Shown here: positions 1-10,979 of the stretch, in pieces
How positions within the stretch are numbered: position 1 is the stretch's first letter
Layout: each line of letters begins with the position of its first letter
From: Ophiosphaerella korrae
Taxonomy: Eukaryota; Ascomycota; Dothideomycetes; Pleosporales; Phaeosphaeriaceae
Assembly: GCA_028456385.1 (NCBI GenBank)
Contig: JALNQF010000050.1
Coordinates: forward strand, 62,001 to 126,000
DNA: 64,000 nt
Direction: 5' to 3'
Translations under genes and position numbers: made by a program
Notes under the pieces: generated by a model
Databases searched by the model: none
What the model was told of the DNA's origin: nothing
The model's input: only the letters and a program-made list of their open reading frames with translations

Positions 1-17
1 CTGACCATGGAGTTGTT

Positions 18-235
18 TTCAGTTGGGATGAGACAAAAGATTTTCGGCTGAAAGAGGCTAATATACCTGTTCTGGTTTGGCGCCATCTCAACTGAGGCAA
101 ATCTATTGGTCAGTTGGCCTGCTGCCCTCGTTCAGTTGGGATGAGAAAAAGATTTTCAGCTAAAAGAGGCTAATATACTAGTTGTAGTTTAGCGCCATCA
201 CAACCTCGCTTAATCCATGGTCAGTTGACCTGCTG
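18..235. repeat. Two-copy direct tandem repeat, period about 113 bp
   Basis: Two diverged copies lie head to tail, about 18-124 and 131-235. Both begin TTCAGTTGGGATGAGA, share AAAGAGGCTAATATAC and GCGCCATC in the middle, and end in GGTCAGTTG(G/A)CCTGCTG. Several differences between copies are G/A or C/T transitions (for example GGCTGAAAG against AGCTAAAAG), as expected if the duplication suffered RIP. Nothing indicates coding function. The repeat may continue to the left of the window. Confidence 0.85.
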
Positions 236-708
236 ACTCGTGGGCAGGCCACGATGGATCATGGCTATGGCTCCACATCTCATACCACTTGCAACTCTCC
301 TAATTTACTGGCGCTATGCCATCAAAACTCAAAGTGCATTAGAGAGGTATGAACCAACCTGCGGGGAGTGCCCAAACATTGTACCCGCCCCTAGCGCCCG
401 TGGGCACATGCGGGAAACAAGGCCGCCGCATTCAAACACAATACCGTCACTAGTCAAAGGCACTCGAGGCTTGCGCCTCTACGAGCTGTCGGCAACTCTT
501 ACATATGCAATGGAAGATAGCCCGATGAATGCCAGTACTAGCAGAACAACAGGCTTGGAGTCGGCGTCACTGGCACGCTACTTCCAAAAAGCATTCTATG
601 AATTTGTCACCAGAAGATTGAAAGAGCCGATTCCTGCACACCTAGCTTATACAAAAACAAATTTGGAATTGAGAGCGTTTCGGATCCCGGCAACTGTACT
701 GACGCAGA

Positions 709-1848
709 TCAAGGACCATTCATTGCACGCAACCCATTCTTTTTCGATTCAATCACAATCGCTCTAACCTCCACACTTTCCCTCGGCGCAACAACATCCT
801 CCCAACCCGGGAGATTGAATGCGCTATGCGGTATACCTGTCTACGTCAACATACGCCCTCAAAACACATATGCTCAATCAGAAATACTTGCCAGATGCGC
901 TTTCCTCTCCAACATCGCTATCCCATGTCACAAACACAAAAACTTCATGCGGCTTCTGATGGCTGAGATAATACCACTGTTGATCCACAGTATGTTGGAG
1001 AATGTACATTTCGCCGGTGAAATATTCGCCAGGTCGATCTACGGCCTTCAAATCACTCACATTGACGGATCGTGGATCACAGAAGGCTAGCGGAGTGTCT
1101 TCAACTTGACTGCACATCGGGCGCCAGGCACTGGAATAAAGAGTCAATAAGAACCGACCACTAACAAGAGTCAGGGAGTCGATTCACTTTACAATACGGA
1201 AGCGCCACTTGTCGGCGTGGCGAAGATACTTTTGGATTTCTTCTTCATTGAGATAGCGCTCGACCCGCTGCCATCCACAGTCTCTAGAAACGTCTTTGCT
1301 AGGGATTAGCGCAGATAGCAGTTAGTCGGAGGTATTGGGACAACTGACCAACGTGTGCGCGGTGAGAGGGAATATCTGGCTCGCGGTTGGTCCCAGGTGC
1401 AGTGGTTTCAGACGCACGATAGGTTTTCTGATTTCTCATAAACTGATGAAGACATTAAATTAGCACGATACGCTTCCAGATAGCGTCTCATAGCTGTTAC
1501 CCGAGTATTGTAAGCAACTACGCAGTCTGGCTGGAACACTTCCTTCAAGAGATCGACGGTCTCATGCACGTATGGATTGCTGTTGTCTTCCTGCTGGAGA
1601 CTATTGAGATGTTTGCTTTTATGGCTCACCAATCGAAAGAAATCTGAAGGGAGCGCTGCCCCGATCTTTATACCACGCAAGTCTTTGATCATGCAGGTGT
1701 GTTCAACAAAGTTGATATTTGTTGGCGGATAATCCTCTGGGAGGTCGGGGCGTAGGATAAGGTAAGGTTTTTCGTATTTCCACTTGGAACAGTCGTCAAT
1801 GAATTGAATGGTAGCGTGCACAGCGCCATCTTTGGTCGTATCTAGCAT
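709..1848 (-). CDS. AsaB/CmcJ-like hydroxylase/desaturase family protein
   Basis: Five exons join in frame (1501-1848, 1345-1442, 1188-1298, 914-1130, 709-840) to give about 301 residues, the usual size for this family. The N-terminal part reads EKPYLILRPDLPEDYPPTN, followed by a conserved HT.MIKDLRG segment and VVAYNTR. The C-terminal half carries WRFRIVNAWRP (joined across an intron), VEDTPLAFCD, QQWYYLS and PRESVEVRAIV, which are the family hallmarks. These proteins (AsaB, CmcJ and related putative oxygenases) are known from secondary metabolism, and many members are uncharacterised. The third and fifth exon junctions use weak donors (GTTGTC, GTTGGA), so those two introns are less certain. 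The segment where I recall an AHVD motif reads AHVG here. Open frames on the plus strand across the same stretch are shadows. Confidence 0.72.
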
Positions 1849-2439
1849 GTTGTAGTGCGTTATGGGGTACGCGCAGCTGGTTGGATAGAGAAAGTGAGAA
1901 AGGGGGGAAGGGCTAGGCTAAATGTGAAGGTTGTATAGTTTCGCTTGGGAAAGATGCCAACGATAACGAATTTTGAGAGGCAGCAACTCTTCTTATGGCA
2001 ATTTTGAAGCATCCCGCTGCATGTCCTTACCTCATGCAGGTAATGTAGCCTACGAATTGGATGCAGTTATACGCAGGACCCCTCAATCGCTTACCACGCT
2101 TATAGCACTACAAATAGGCACTGTAGTTCAGCCCCTGTAGGAATTTCTACGGTAATATGCAGCTATATATCCGCTTTTTGCTCCACTAGTAGGGGTAAAT
2201 GCATTATTGGTGTACTATTTTACAAAACATTTGGAAATCGCCATGACCGTTCGTTAGACATTCGCTCACTGAGCAAACAAAAAATACGCCGCACGTGCAA
2301 GAAAGTGATGACAGCAACGAGGTTGTGATAGTTGCCCGGGATTCGTAGTGTCTTGTCTAAACACTATCTTAGAAACTTTTCGCATTTCCCTATGATATGG
2401 ATCTACATCAAAATGTGCGTTATCCGTGGAGTTTTTGCA
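1849..2439. other. Intergenic, upstream of the AsaB-like gene
   Basis: No open frame or RNA gene is supported. The stretch nearest the minus-strand start at 1848 presumably holds that gene's promoter. No clear TATA or regulator motif stands out. Confidence 0.5.
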
Positions 2440-3150
2440 GTGGGTGATTAGTTGAGCCCTGCGCTAGGCGTTGATAGGCTTTTCGGTCTCACCATCTAGC
2501 TTCTTCAGGTGGCTAATAAGTTCAAGAATAACGTGGAAGGAGTCAGCGAAAAGGTCGATTTTCAATCATACATCATGGAATCTCCGAAAATATCTGCAAG
2601 GCACGATAAGATCAGGAGAAACCCACACATAAGGTATGAAATTTGCTCATAGCATTTATGATTCTTCGCCAGCATATCGTGCTACTAGCAGTTGAGGCAA
2701 AATCAGCTATATGAGACACATTTGGTAGAAGCATGATGAAAACGGGATTAGCGAAAATAGAGACGTGATCGTATCAATACAGAACTGAGACACATCAAGG
2801 AAGATAAAAGTACTTTCAGCGCTGTGCATCCTATCAGGGAGAAACTAGTGCGAATCGAGGACGGAGATGTTGCAGGATAGTACGATAAGTGGCTTTGGTA
2901 CACGCTGTGTATATATGGCTAACGTTTGCTAGACGAAAAAAATCTCTCAAGTGTTGCAAAATTATCAAGAATTATGATGACAGGCAAGCCATCAAAGGCC
3001 TTCCTTAAGATTCCATAACTTGAACGGCAACATGGAATCATAATAATGCGTTGTCCGTGCTCATTTGCACAAGGGTCACCAGGCGCAGGATAGATCGTTT
3101 CAACCCTAACCCACTTCTTCAGTTCGACGGAAGCTACCTTAAAGTCTAAC
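2440..3150 (+). pseudogene. Decayed 5' part of an NLR (NACHT) gene, paralogue of the intact gene at 42323
   Basis: The nucleotide sequence can be aligned by eye to the intact NLR in the same orientation. 2430-2520 matches the leader and first codons at 42311-42400 (GGAGTTTTTGCAGTGGGTGATT against GGAGTTCTTGGAATGGGCGATC). 2512-2566 matches 42395-42450, 2572-2632 matches 42892-42950, 2660-2800 matches about 43000-43140, and 2926-3140 matches about 43294-43550, including the P-loop region (CACCAGGCGCAGGA against CACCAGGCACAGGA). The start codon has become GTG, stops occur in every frame, and about 440 bp between 42450 and 42890 of the parent are missing here. Many changes are transitions, consistent with RIP after duplication. 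The small minus-strand open frame at 2919-3158 is a shadow. Confidence 0.78.
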
Positions 3151-3486
3151 TCAATCAACAGCCAGTAAAGATTTCAGAATTATTTCTGAGCAAAACGCAG
3201 GAAACTTAGATTTCTTATCATTGCAAACATCGCGTCTTTATTCGTGGAATTATGTAAATAACCGGTATCATTGAGCTTCCTATATGGGAAAGCTCATTAT
3301 TCTCCGCACGGGAGATCGACAAACGGTTTTATGCAGACTGGCCTCCTAGTTTATCCCCAGGGATTTACCCCTCATTACGTTCTCAAACCACATTTAAAGA
3401 GTGCCTGAGTGGTTTGCATGCATGACGCAAGTGGATTCTCTCACGATCGCCGAACTACCTAACTGCCATCTCCTCCTGAAGAGATT
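3151..3486. other. Intergenic, promoter side of the GH127-like gene
   Basis: AT-rich in its first half and without a coding signal. It should hold the promoter and leader of the plus-strand gene starting at 3487. Homology to the NLR relic fades out here. Confidence 0.45.
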
Positions 3487-5814
3487 ATGCTCAGCCTACG
3501 ACGGCTTTCCCTCATAATGGGAGCTGCAGTGATCATTGGTCACACTGTTGGCGATGCCAAGGAATACATACCTGCGGTGATAGCTGCTGATGTAGGTCCA
3601 GGAGCTACAGCGCCAGTGCGACCATTCCGTCTCGACCAAGTACAGCTCGGTGGAGGCTTATTGCAGGAGAAACGTGACCGCGTGAGAGAGTTTGTGCTGG
3701 CATACGACGAGCGACGCTTCTTGGTATTGTTTAATAATCAGGCTGGTCGGCCCAATCCCAGTGGTGTCTCTCCGCCCGGCGGATGGGAGGATGGAGGACT
3801 GTTGAGTGGCCACTGGACGGGTCATTATATGACGGCTCTTTCCCAAGCGTATGTTGAGCAGGGTGAGACAAAATTCAAGGCTAAACTTGACTGGATGGTG
3901 TCCGAAATGGCTGCTTGTCAGGAGGCATACACCACCAAAAAAAAGCCCACCCACCCTGGCTATTTAGGAGCTCTTCCCGAGGACACCGTCTTACGCCTCG
4001 GTCCACCCCGTTTTGCAGTATATGGAAGCAATGCTAGTACAAACACGTGGGCAGCATGGTATACGCAGCACAAGATCATGCAAGGGCTTCTAGACGCGTA
4101 TTACAATACCAACAGTACGCAAGCTCTTCAAGTGGTAGTAAAGATGGCTAATTGGGCGCACCTCGCCCTTACCATTGGTGATAAGAATCAGCCTGGCTAC
4201 AAGGGTAATCTGACCCGGGATGATCTCAACTACATGTGGGACACGTACATCGCCGGCGAATTTGGTGGTGCAAACGAGGTTTTTGCAGAAATTTACGCCC
4301 TGACTGGTGATGATAAGCATCTCCAAACTGCCAAGGCCTTCGACAATCGCGAGTCTTTGTTTGGTGCGGCTGTTGCAAACCAAGATATTCTCGTAGTGAC
4401 ACCACAGAATAAGCCAGGCCGACGACGTGCCGAGCGACTGCATGCCAACACACATGTGCCACAATTTCTTGGTTACATGAGGGTCTACGAGCATAGCGGC
4501 GTGCGAGAATACTTCACGGCAGCCAAGAATTTCTTTAGCTGGGTAGTGCCGCACCGTGAATTTGCTAGTGGTGGCACCAGCGGCAACTTCCCAGGGGCCA
4601 ATGACAACCCCGAGCTGTTCCAGAATCGAGACAACATCGCAAATGCCATTGCCCAGAACGGCGCAGAAACATGCACAACATATAACACGCTTAAATTAGC
4701 TCGAAACCTTTTCCTGCACGAGCACGATGCGGTATACATGGATCACTACGAGCGTGGCTTGTTCAATATGATTGCGGGCTCACGCGCTGATACGACCAGC
4801 ACTACCGACCCCCAGCTTACCTATTTTCAGCCTCTTTCTCCAGGCTCGAGTCGCGGTTATGGAAACACGGGTACCTGCTGTGGAGGAACAGGGATGGAGA
4901 GCCATACTAAATACCAAGAGACAGTGTACTTGCGCTCTGCAGACGGGTCCGCACTTTGGGTGAATTTATACGTCCCGTCTACGGTGAACTGGCAAGACAA
5001 AGGTTTCTCAATCACGCAGAGTACCAACTTCCCACGTGGCGATACAGCTAAATTTACCATTACTGGAAATGGAATGCTGGACATCAAGTTCAGAGTCCCC
5101 GGGTGGGTCCGCAACGGCTTCTTCATCGCTATTAATGGAGAGGCTCAGACCCTCGAGGGCGTGCAAACTAGCACGTACATATCTCTCAATCGGGCTTGGA
5201 AATCGGGCGATATTATCGAAGTGCGGATGCCTTTTGGTATTCGACTCGAACGCGCACGGGATCGGCCAGACACACAGGCCATCATGTGGGGACCGGTGCT
5301 TCTCCAAACTGTGGGCAAGCCCGACGCTGGGGGTTATTGGAATTTATCGCTTTACAAATATCTAAAGCGGGACGGCGATTACCAGCGAGCTGCGATAAAG
5401 CCAAATGGCAAGACATCGGCCGGCGACCCGCTCTTTAATACGTTGTCTGCCAACCGCAATTTGCTGGTACGTCCATACTATATCAGTGATACACAGGCTG
5501 TATCAACGTACTTCCGACGTTTCGAGCCAACCGTAGTATTTGGCACTCTTGATACGGGTGTGCCAAATAATAAACGTAACGATGGCTTACCGAATTACGA
5601 TGTACCTGTCTCTGGTATCGCTTCTCCAGGCACGGATGGGCCGACGTTCCTTGACTTGATTTGGGATCAGGCGCCCTTTGACACTCATGCTGCTTTTGTT
5701 CAGGCAGTCACATCCACTGCGGATGCTTTTGTCAGTGCCAAAATATATACCACTCAACAACGCGACGCAATTATTGCAAAAGCTAGCGAAGCAGAGAAAG
5801 AGCTGGAACCGTAA
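3487..5814 (+). CDS. Secreted GH127-type (DUF1680) glycoside hydrolase, putative beta-L-arabinofuranosidase
   Basis: A single exon encodes 775 residues. The N-terminus has a short basic start and a hydrophobic stretch (about residues 8-22), consistent with a signal peptide. The family signature is clear: GHWTGHYMTALSQAY near residue 108, AETCTTYNTLKLARNLF at about 393-409, and TGTCCGGTGMESH at about 462-474. Glu394, Cys396, Cys464 and Cys465 occupy the pattern of the Glu/Cys zinc-thiolate catalytic set known from the GH127 enzyme HypBA1. A C-terminal beta-sandwich-like part follows. The enzyme would release L-arabinofuranose from plant cell-wall glycans or glycoproteins outside the cell. The related families GH146 and other DUF1680 groups share these motifs, so the exact substrate is uncertain. 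Confidence 0.85.
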   Translation: MLSLRRLSLIMGAAVIIGHTVGDAKEYIPAVIAADVGPGATAPVRPFRLDQVQLGGGLLQEKRDRVREFVLAYDERRFLVLFNNQAGRPNPSGVSPPGGWEDGGLLSGHWTGHYMTALSQAYVEQGETKFKAKLDWMVSEMAACQEAYTTKKKPTHPGYLGALPEDTVLRLGPPRFAVYGSNASTNTWAAWYTQHKIMQGLLDAYYNTNSTQALQVVVKMANWAHLALTIGDKNQPGYKGNLTRDDLNYMWDTYIAGEFGGANEVFAEIYALTGDDKHLQTAKAFDNRESLFGAAVANQDILVVTPQNKPGRRRAERLHANTHVPQFLGYMRVYEHSGVREYFTAAKNFFSWVVPHREFASGGTSGNFPGANDNPELFQNRDNIANAIAQNGAETCTTYNTLKLARNLFLHEHDAVYMDHYERGLFNMIAGSRADTTSTTDPQLTYFQPLSPGSSRGYGNTGTCCGGTGMESHTKYQETVYLRSADGSALWVNLYVPSTVNWQDKGFSITQSTNFPRGDTAKFTITGNGMLDIKFRVPGWVRNGFFIAINGEAQTLEGVQTSTYISLNRAWKSGDIIEVRMPFGIRLERARDRPDTQAIMWGPVLLQTVGKPDAGGYWNLSLYKYLKRDGDYQRAAIKPNGKTSAGDPLFNTLSANRNLLVRPYYISDTQAVSTYFRRFEPTVVFGTLDTGVPNNKRNDGLPNYDVPVSGIASPGTDGPTFLDLIWDQAPFDTHAAFVQAVTSTADAFVSAKIYTTQQRDAIIAKASEAEKELEP

Positions 5815-5977
5815 TGATAGATATATCAGTGTAATGCAGGTAAAACTAAACGCGGCTCACCCATTCGGTTTGCTCGCTCGCTTCCGGGAAGCTAATCAAT
5901 CTATGTCATGTTCTCCCTCACCTTCTTCTTGTACATGCGCCGAAAACGTTCGGATAACGAGAATACACATTTAATTC

Positions 5978-7940
5978 TTACTCCCACTTCTTCAGGAGAC
6001 CGGTCACAGTCTCGAGCTCCTTCTTGATCAGTCGAACATGTTGTTGGCTTCTTGGAGTAAATTGGACTTTGAATGGCTTCGGTCCTGTGATCAGCTTCTC
6101 TTCATACGCGTTCGTGTCAATCTCTATCTTCTCGCCTGTGCTCTCGTCAACCGCATGCTCAATACGGAAGGCCCAAAGCAACCGTGCCAGCATACGCCAT
6201 TGGGTACGCTCGGCGAGGTGAATACCAGCGCATATGCGTCGGCCAGCACCGTAAGTGTAGTGATCGCGGTTCTCATAATCTGAGCTTGATGCGTACTCCG
6301 TCGCCAAACCTGGGTGATTTAGGTAGCGATCAGGGTTGTACGCTTCGGGATTATCGTATTGAGAATGGCTGAGAGCCCATTGAGGAATCATTACGGTGGC
6401 GTCTTTGGGCTAAATTTGCAGTCAGCAATCACCCTCTTCATACAGGCTTACGCATAACTAACAATTAACATGCCTTCGTACCAGTTGTCTTCAGTGCAGC
6501 GATGAGGAATACCTGTGGGAACTCTACAGCAATTCTATTAGGGTCCATGATCATCTTGCAAGAATTTTTGGCACGAAATAGCTTACACAGGTCGAATCCG
6601 TAGGCCTTCTTTCATGATGCAATTGATGTATGGCAGATCCTTAAAGTCAGCAAAAGTAGGTACCCTGTCAATGCCACAGAGAGCATCTAGCTCCTTTTGG
6701 GCCTTTTCTTGGACCCACGGGTGCGTGGCAAGAAAAATAATGCTCGTCCGCATGGTGAGGGCACTAGTCTCAGCAGCGGCCTGCATCAAAGCTCCGACAA
6801 AGTTGGCAAGCTTTGTTCCTTGAAATGCTGCATCAAGTTTAGTACTTTCATCATCAAGTAACTCGTCCATAAGCGACTCTCGCTTATCGCCTTGATTTCG
6901 TCTCGCTTCGATGTGCTCTCGAGCTTTCGTCCATATTCTTGTCGGTATATTAAAGCCTTCCTCTGCACGAGTGGTTGAGCTTAACCACTGCTTGGGTACC
7001 CATTTAAAGATTGGAAATTGCTCAGTTGGGAGATAGGTACCTGGACTCAAGGCTGCGTTCACCTATTCATTAGATTTAGTCTTTGCTTCAGGCTATTAGA
7101 AAGATTTAGTCATACCGCTTCCATAGCCTCGTAGGCACCCTACACCAGTTAATACGTTTTCTGTGGGTGACTCCTGGATGTCGACTTACTGTTGCCCAAA
7201 AGTCATTGCCAGATCTTGCACGCTGTCCAAATAGTGCAATAGAAGAGAATGAAGCTGTAGCCCTGTCCAAATGTTTGGTAAAGTCTTTAGGATTTATGAG
7301 TAGGTCGTGCATTAAAGTAGTAACCCTATACCTGGAATCAGTACTGCGGAGTCGGTTTTCTCGAATGAAGAACGAAGCTCTATCACGCATTTTCGCGCAC
7401 AATTTTCACATTATCGTAGTACTTACTCTGCTTCTGAGATCTTTGCTAACTCGCCATCCAACTTAATAGGTGCAAAAAAGCGCGCAGTGATTTTGCGTTG
7501 CGCCCTCCATCCAGCATCTGCATCCATATTGGCAATGTTCTCGCCCTTTAAGGCGATATGATATTGCTCATCTTGAGGCCTTGAAGAATATATTGCGCTT
7601 CGCTTGTCTATCAAGTCGTGGACCGCGCGTCTGCTATTGAGCACTATCATCGTGCCTTTCCCAATTTTGAGTGAGAACACCTCTCCATATTGTTCACTCC
7701 AATCTTTGAATCTAGGGCTAGTTAGCTATAATGCCGAAACACTGAAAAAGAGTATACTGACCTCCTGTAGAGTTCTTTGTCAACAGCAAGGTGAGCATTG
7801 CCGACAATGGGATAAGTTGGCGGACCGGGAGGAAGATGTTTCTCGCGGGACCCAAAGCGCGCCAGTTTGTAAAAACAATAGACGCTACTCAGAGTCAAAA
7901 GAGACCAGAAATAAGAGAAATTCTCTGGTAACACGGCCAT
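5978..7940 (-). CDS. Cytochrome P450 monooxygenase
   Basis: Several exons on the minus strand together give a full-length P450 of roughly 500 residues. The start at 7940 is followed by one membrane anchor and the proline-rich hinge [13 protein letters not shown]. Next come [18 protein letters not shown], an I-helix segment with AAAETSALT, the K-helix KEGLRIRPV (ExxR), PDRYL, and the haem loop [10 protein letters not shown] with the cysteine ligand. The product would sit in the ER membrane and hydroxylate a small hydrophobic substrate. The general appearance is that of fungal P450s annotated as O-methylsterigmatocystin-oxidoreductase-like, but the substrate cannot be read from sequence. Introns lie near 7681-7721, 7403-7422, 7063-7105 and 6392-6582; I placed them by eye and exact borders are uncertain. 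I found no disabling mutation. Confidence 0.85.
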
Positions 7941-8884
7941 TGCGCTTCACTTTCCTCAGTCGGAGAATCTCAAGGATGTTCCAATTTTGGTGAAGTGAAA
8001 ATCGTGGTTATGACCCGGGCCAGTCAGCTGCCTAACTTACTTGGGCAGATTTTACGCCACGATCATGTGACATCTTAATAAACCAATTCCTACATGCTGC
8101 GACAATCGGGGTAAATTCCATCGGATAAATTCTGCTTCAATATCCCAGTATGCAACCAACCACATAATCTTGAGCAAAGGTTCCAAAGTTCAAGGTCCAA
8201 GGACTAACGTCGCGCTGAGGCGAAGCGCAATCTTGCCTGTGGCACAGCCCTAACCGGGAACCAAACAGCGAATAAGAGCGCTTCACTATAGGGACGCCAG
8301 GAGCGGGTGTCAGCGCTATTATAAATTAAATTTTTAGTGGCGAGGGCTGCGGATAAGGGTATGCTAGCGAACCTAAAGTCAGCCTCGACGGGTTACACAG
8401 GTGATGGCAGTCTCAGTGGTCATCAAGTACTGGGCAGTATCTAGGAAGGTTCCTTCCAGTTACAAGCCTTGCGCATTAAGTGACTATTCGCCCTTGCGTT
8501 TCATAATTCCCTGCCAGACTTTAATGGACCCTGTAACGTGTGCGCTTGGTTGCCAGGATACGCAAAAGTAAACGTCACTATCTCTGTCATCACATTGCGC
8601 AAGTTTATCAACTTTCACAGCGCACTCGATTCTACGAAATACACCAACTTTATGCATGGAATCCGACCACCATAGGTCAAAAGGCGCAAACGTAAATGAG
8701 ATTGAGGAGCCATCATTTGCAAAATAGTACTCAGTATCAGGCTACAAATGCATCGTTGGCCACTTCAGTCGCATTGATCCTGAAACATTGCTATCCATTT
8801 TTTAGCATACGCTTAATACGCCATTCATCCATCTTAACAAGGAATCTTGAATCTTCTGCTTTTTAAAACCACCAGCAGCAAGTA
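7941..8884. other. Intergenic region, no gene seen
   Basis: About 940 bp lie between the start of the P450 gene and the decayed SNF2 gene. The part near 7941-8100 is presumably the P450 promoter. No open frame, RNA gene or repeat is supported. Confidence 0.5.
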
Positions 8885-10450
8885 CCTTCTTTCTCTACTA
8901 GCTGTTCAACACATCACTCTGGCAATATGTAAGACTCTGGAGTGAAGGGAGAGAAGTTGATAGCTATTACCTGCTCGATTGCCCCTTTATCGCGTAGCGA
9001 ACGCAGACAACTTGCTTCGTCTATCCTATATGCTACGCTCTTGCTATCGTCTGCATTTCCAAGAAAAGGTTCCATTGTGGCTCAAGGAGGTAAATCCGGG
9101 ACGCAATGATCAAATTCAGGCTGCTCAGAACGGCTAGTTAGCTATGATATAGTCAAAATGCAACAAAACAACGAACCCTTCTGCTCCAGTACCCAGTGCC
9201 ACCAAATGGATGTTGAGTCCGAGCATGGATTTGAAGTCCTTGAGCACTCTCAACTACCGCTTCAAGCTTGAGTTGCCATGAATTATATCGAATCTAAGGC
9301 CTCTGTGCTTCAGCAATTCGGCCGCCAGTTCTAAAGTCTTCTTCCATGGGAAAAATGCGATGCTAGCGTCTCCGTGAGTCTTTGTAAAAAGCCCGCCTTT
9401 AGGGCAAATTTACCATTTATATCCAGGCTCCATTTCGATGTCATCGAAAAGTGCCAAAAGTTTTGACGGATACTGAATTGTAGTTCCTTCTGGAGCTAGG
9501 TCACGTTTATTGGGAATATTTGGTCGAACACCGCCCAATGCACATAATAGACAGACCCTGTTTCTATAATAGCACTGTGGGAAACATCTGTGGCAGGCTA
9601 AATGCTTACACAAAGGGATAAAAATGCCTCCATTTTGATTTTCTGTCTGGTTAATGCAAAAGATGATGCAAGAGATAGGTAGGGAATATTTGGCACATAT
9701 GTTTTTGTCAAGCTGTTGAAGATAGGACAACGTCTCATCATCAGATTAGCTTGTGTTTTTTTGTGCCCTTCCCGGGCCTCTGTTAAAGAAGAGTCGCAAC
9801 TCGTGAATTGACTGGAGTTTAGTAGAGGCGACCTTCGAGAACTCACCGACAGCCATCTGAACTTGCTTTTTGTAGTGATTGTAGAGTTCGACATATTAAT
9901 AGCGCTGCTTTTCTGGAAATGTGAGTTACCTAGGGTGCGCGACAGGCTCTGGCAAGCCAAGCATTTCCCTTGCCTTTCGAAGGCAAATAGCCCCAAGCAG
10001 TAGCTGAAGATTCTCAAAGTGGCTTCTCTGGTCAGGGGATATAGGTGCTATTATATATTTGCGGAAGGTGGCAGCATTCTCCAACTCAGGGACTCTAAGA
10101 AATGCAACGAGGCTGCCCAGGTCTTCAAGGCGATTCTGGATAGGCGTTCCAGTTAGGCATCAATGGCACTGTGTGGGAAGCTGTTAAACGGCTTCAAACT
10201 GCTTAGTTTTGCGATTTCTAATCTTTTGGGCTACTCAACATATTGTCAGCAGCAGACCATGAGAGATGCTAAGAATGTATCTACCTTCATCCAATGCAAT
10301 TCGAAAACCAATGAACTTTTGACAGGAGCGACTGGGCTCGCTTGAAATATTGTGCAACCGTAGCAAATGTACTAAAGACTGCCTCTTTTTCTAACAGAAC
10401 CTCATCTCCGTGTGCCGTTCGGTGCCGAGATGTTTGCGAAATGTCAACAG
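8885..10450 (-). pseudogene. Decayed SNF2-family helicase/ubiquitin ligase (RAD5/HLTF-like)
   Basis: Read on the minus strand, the remains appear in family order. They are FIGFRIALDEG (DEAH box), KTKQFEAV, LTGTPIQNRLEDLGSLVAF (about 10080-10150), a RING-type zinc finger with C..C....CKHLACHRCF and CLLC (about 9530-9690), YPSKLLALFDDIE, FPWKKTLELAAELLK (about 9320-9350), LRVLKDFKSM, and EPQWN...IARA with TKQVVCVRYA near 8980-9060. In-frame stops interrupt it where the family has Gln, Trp or Arg (for example before LTGTPIQN and in IARA.IG.TKQ), the pattern expected from C-to-T changes on either strand. The intact ancestor would have been a DNA-dependent ATPase. The N-terminal DNA-binding part is not recognisable upstream. 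Confidence 0.8.
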
Positions 10451-10979
10451 CACAATTAAAAGTAAGGATACCTATAGTGAACAGTTTACGTGCGAATTTC
10501 GTAAGTCCAATTGTTGGCTAATACTAGGCGGAAGTTAGCGATGTTAAATTTGATTAAAATATATCCAATTTAGATGAGAAGTACTGGCAAAATTGGTGTT
10601 TCCCTTGAGGGAGCTAGAGCATCTCACGATCTAGATGAACCCGCTTTCCAATTTGAAGTAAATTCCGGCTCATCGTTTAGTATTTAGCTAATGGTAGAGT
10701 GACAATAAACTGGTCATTTTATACCGGAGAACAAGGACCTAATAACTTACTTGGTTTACCTACTAAAATACACTAACTGTTGATGGGGCTTCGTCTGCCG
10801 CAAAGGCTTGCAGGGAAGCAAGGTATACGCTAGCGTACGGTAAGTAAGGAAAATGGGTAACGTTCCTGATTGTGTGTTTTGTATGTAGTTGAGATATGTG
10901 TTGTATATATATATAAGTTTCTGCGCATAGGTCCTTAGGCCTGTGCGTCCTCCTCCCCTAATACCGTGCGTGACAGCTC
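10451..10979. other. AT-rich spacer without genes
   Basis: Stops fall in all frames and there is a short TATATATATA run near 10905. It may include eroded ends of the SNF2 gene on one side and of the transposon on the other. I see no repeat termini that would define the transposon. Confidence 0.4.

Noticed and set aside
240..1090. Plus-strand open frames of 175 and 91 codons
   Set aside because: They lie antisense to the C-terminal exons of the AsaB-like gene, whose family motifs are clear on the other strand.
2919..3158. Minus-strand 79-codon frame
   Set aside because: It is antisense to the NLR relic, which aligns on the plus strand to the intact gene at 42323.
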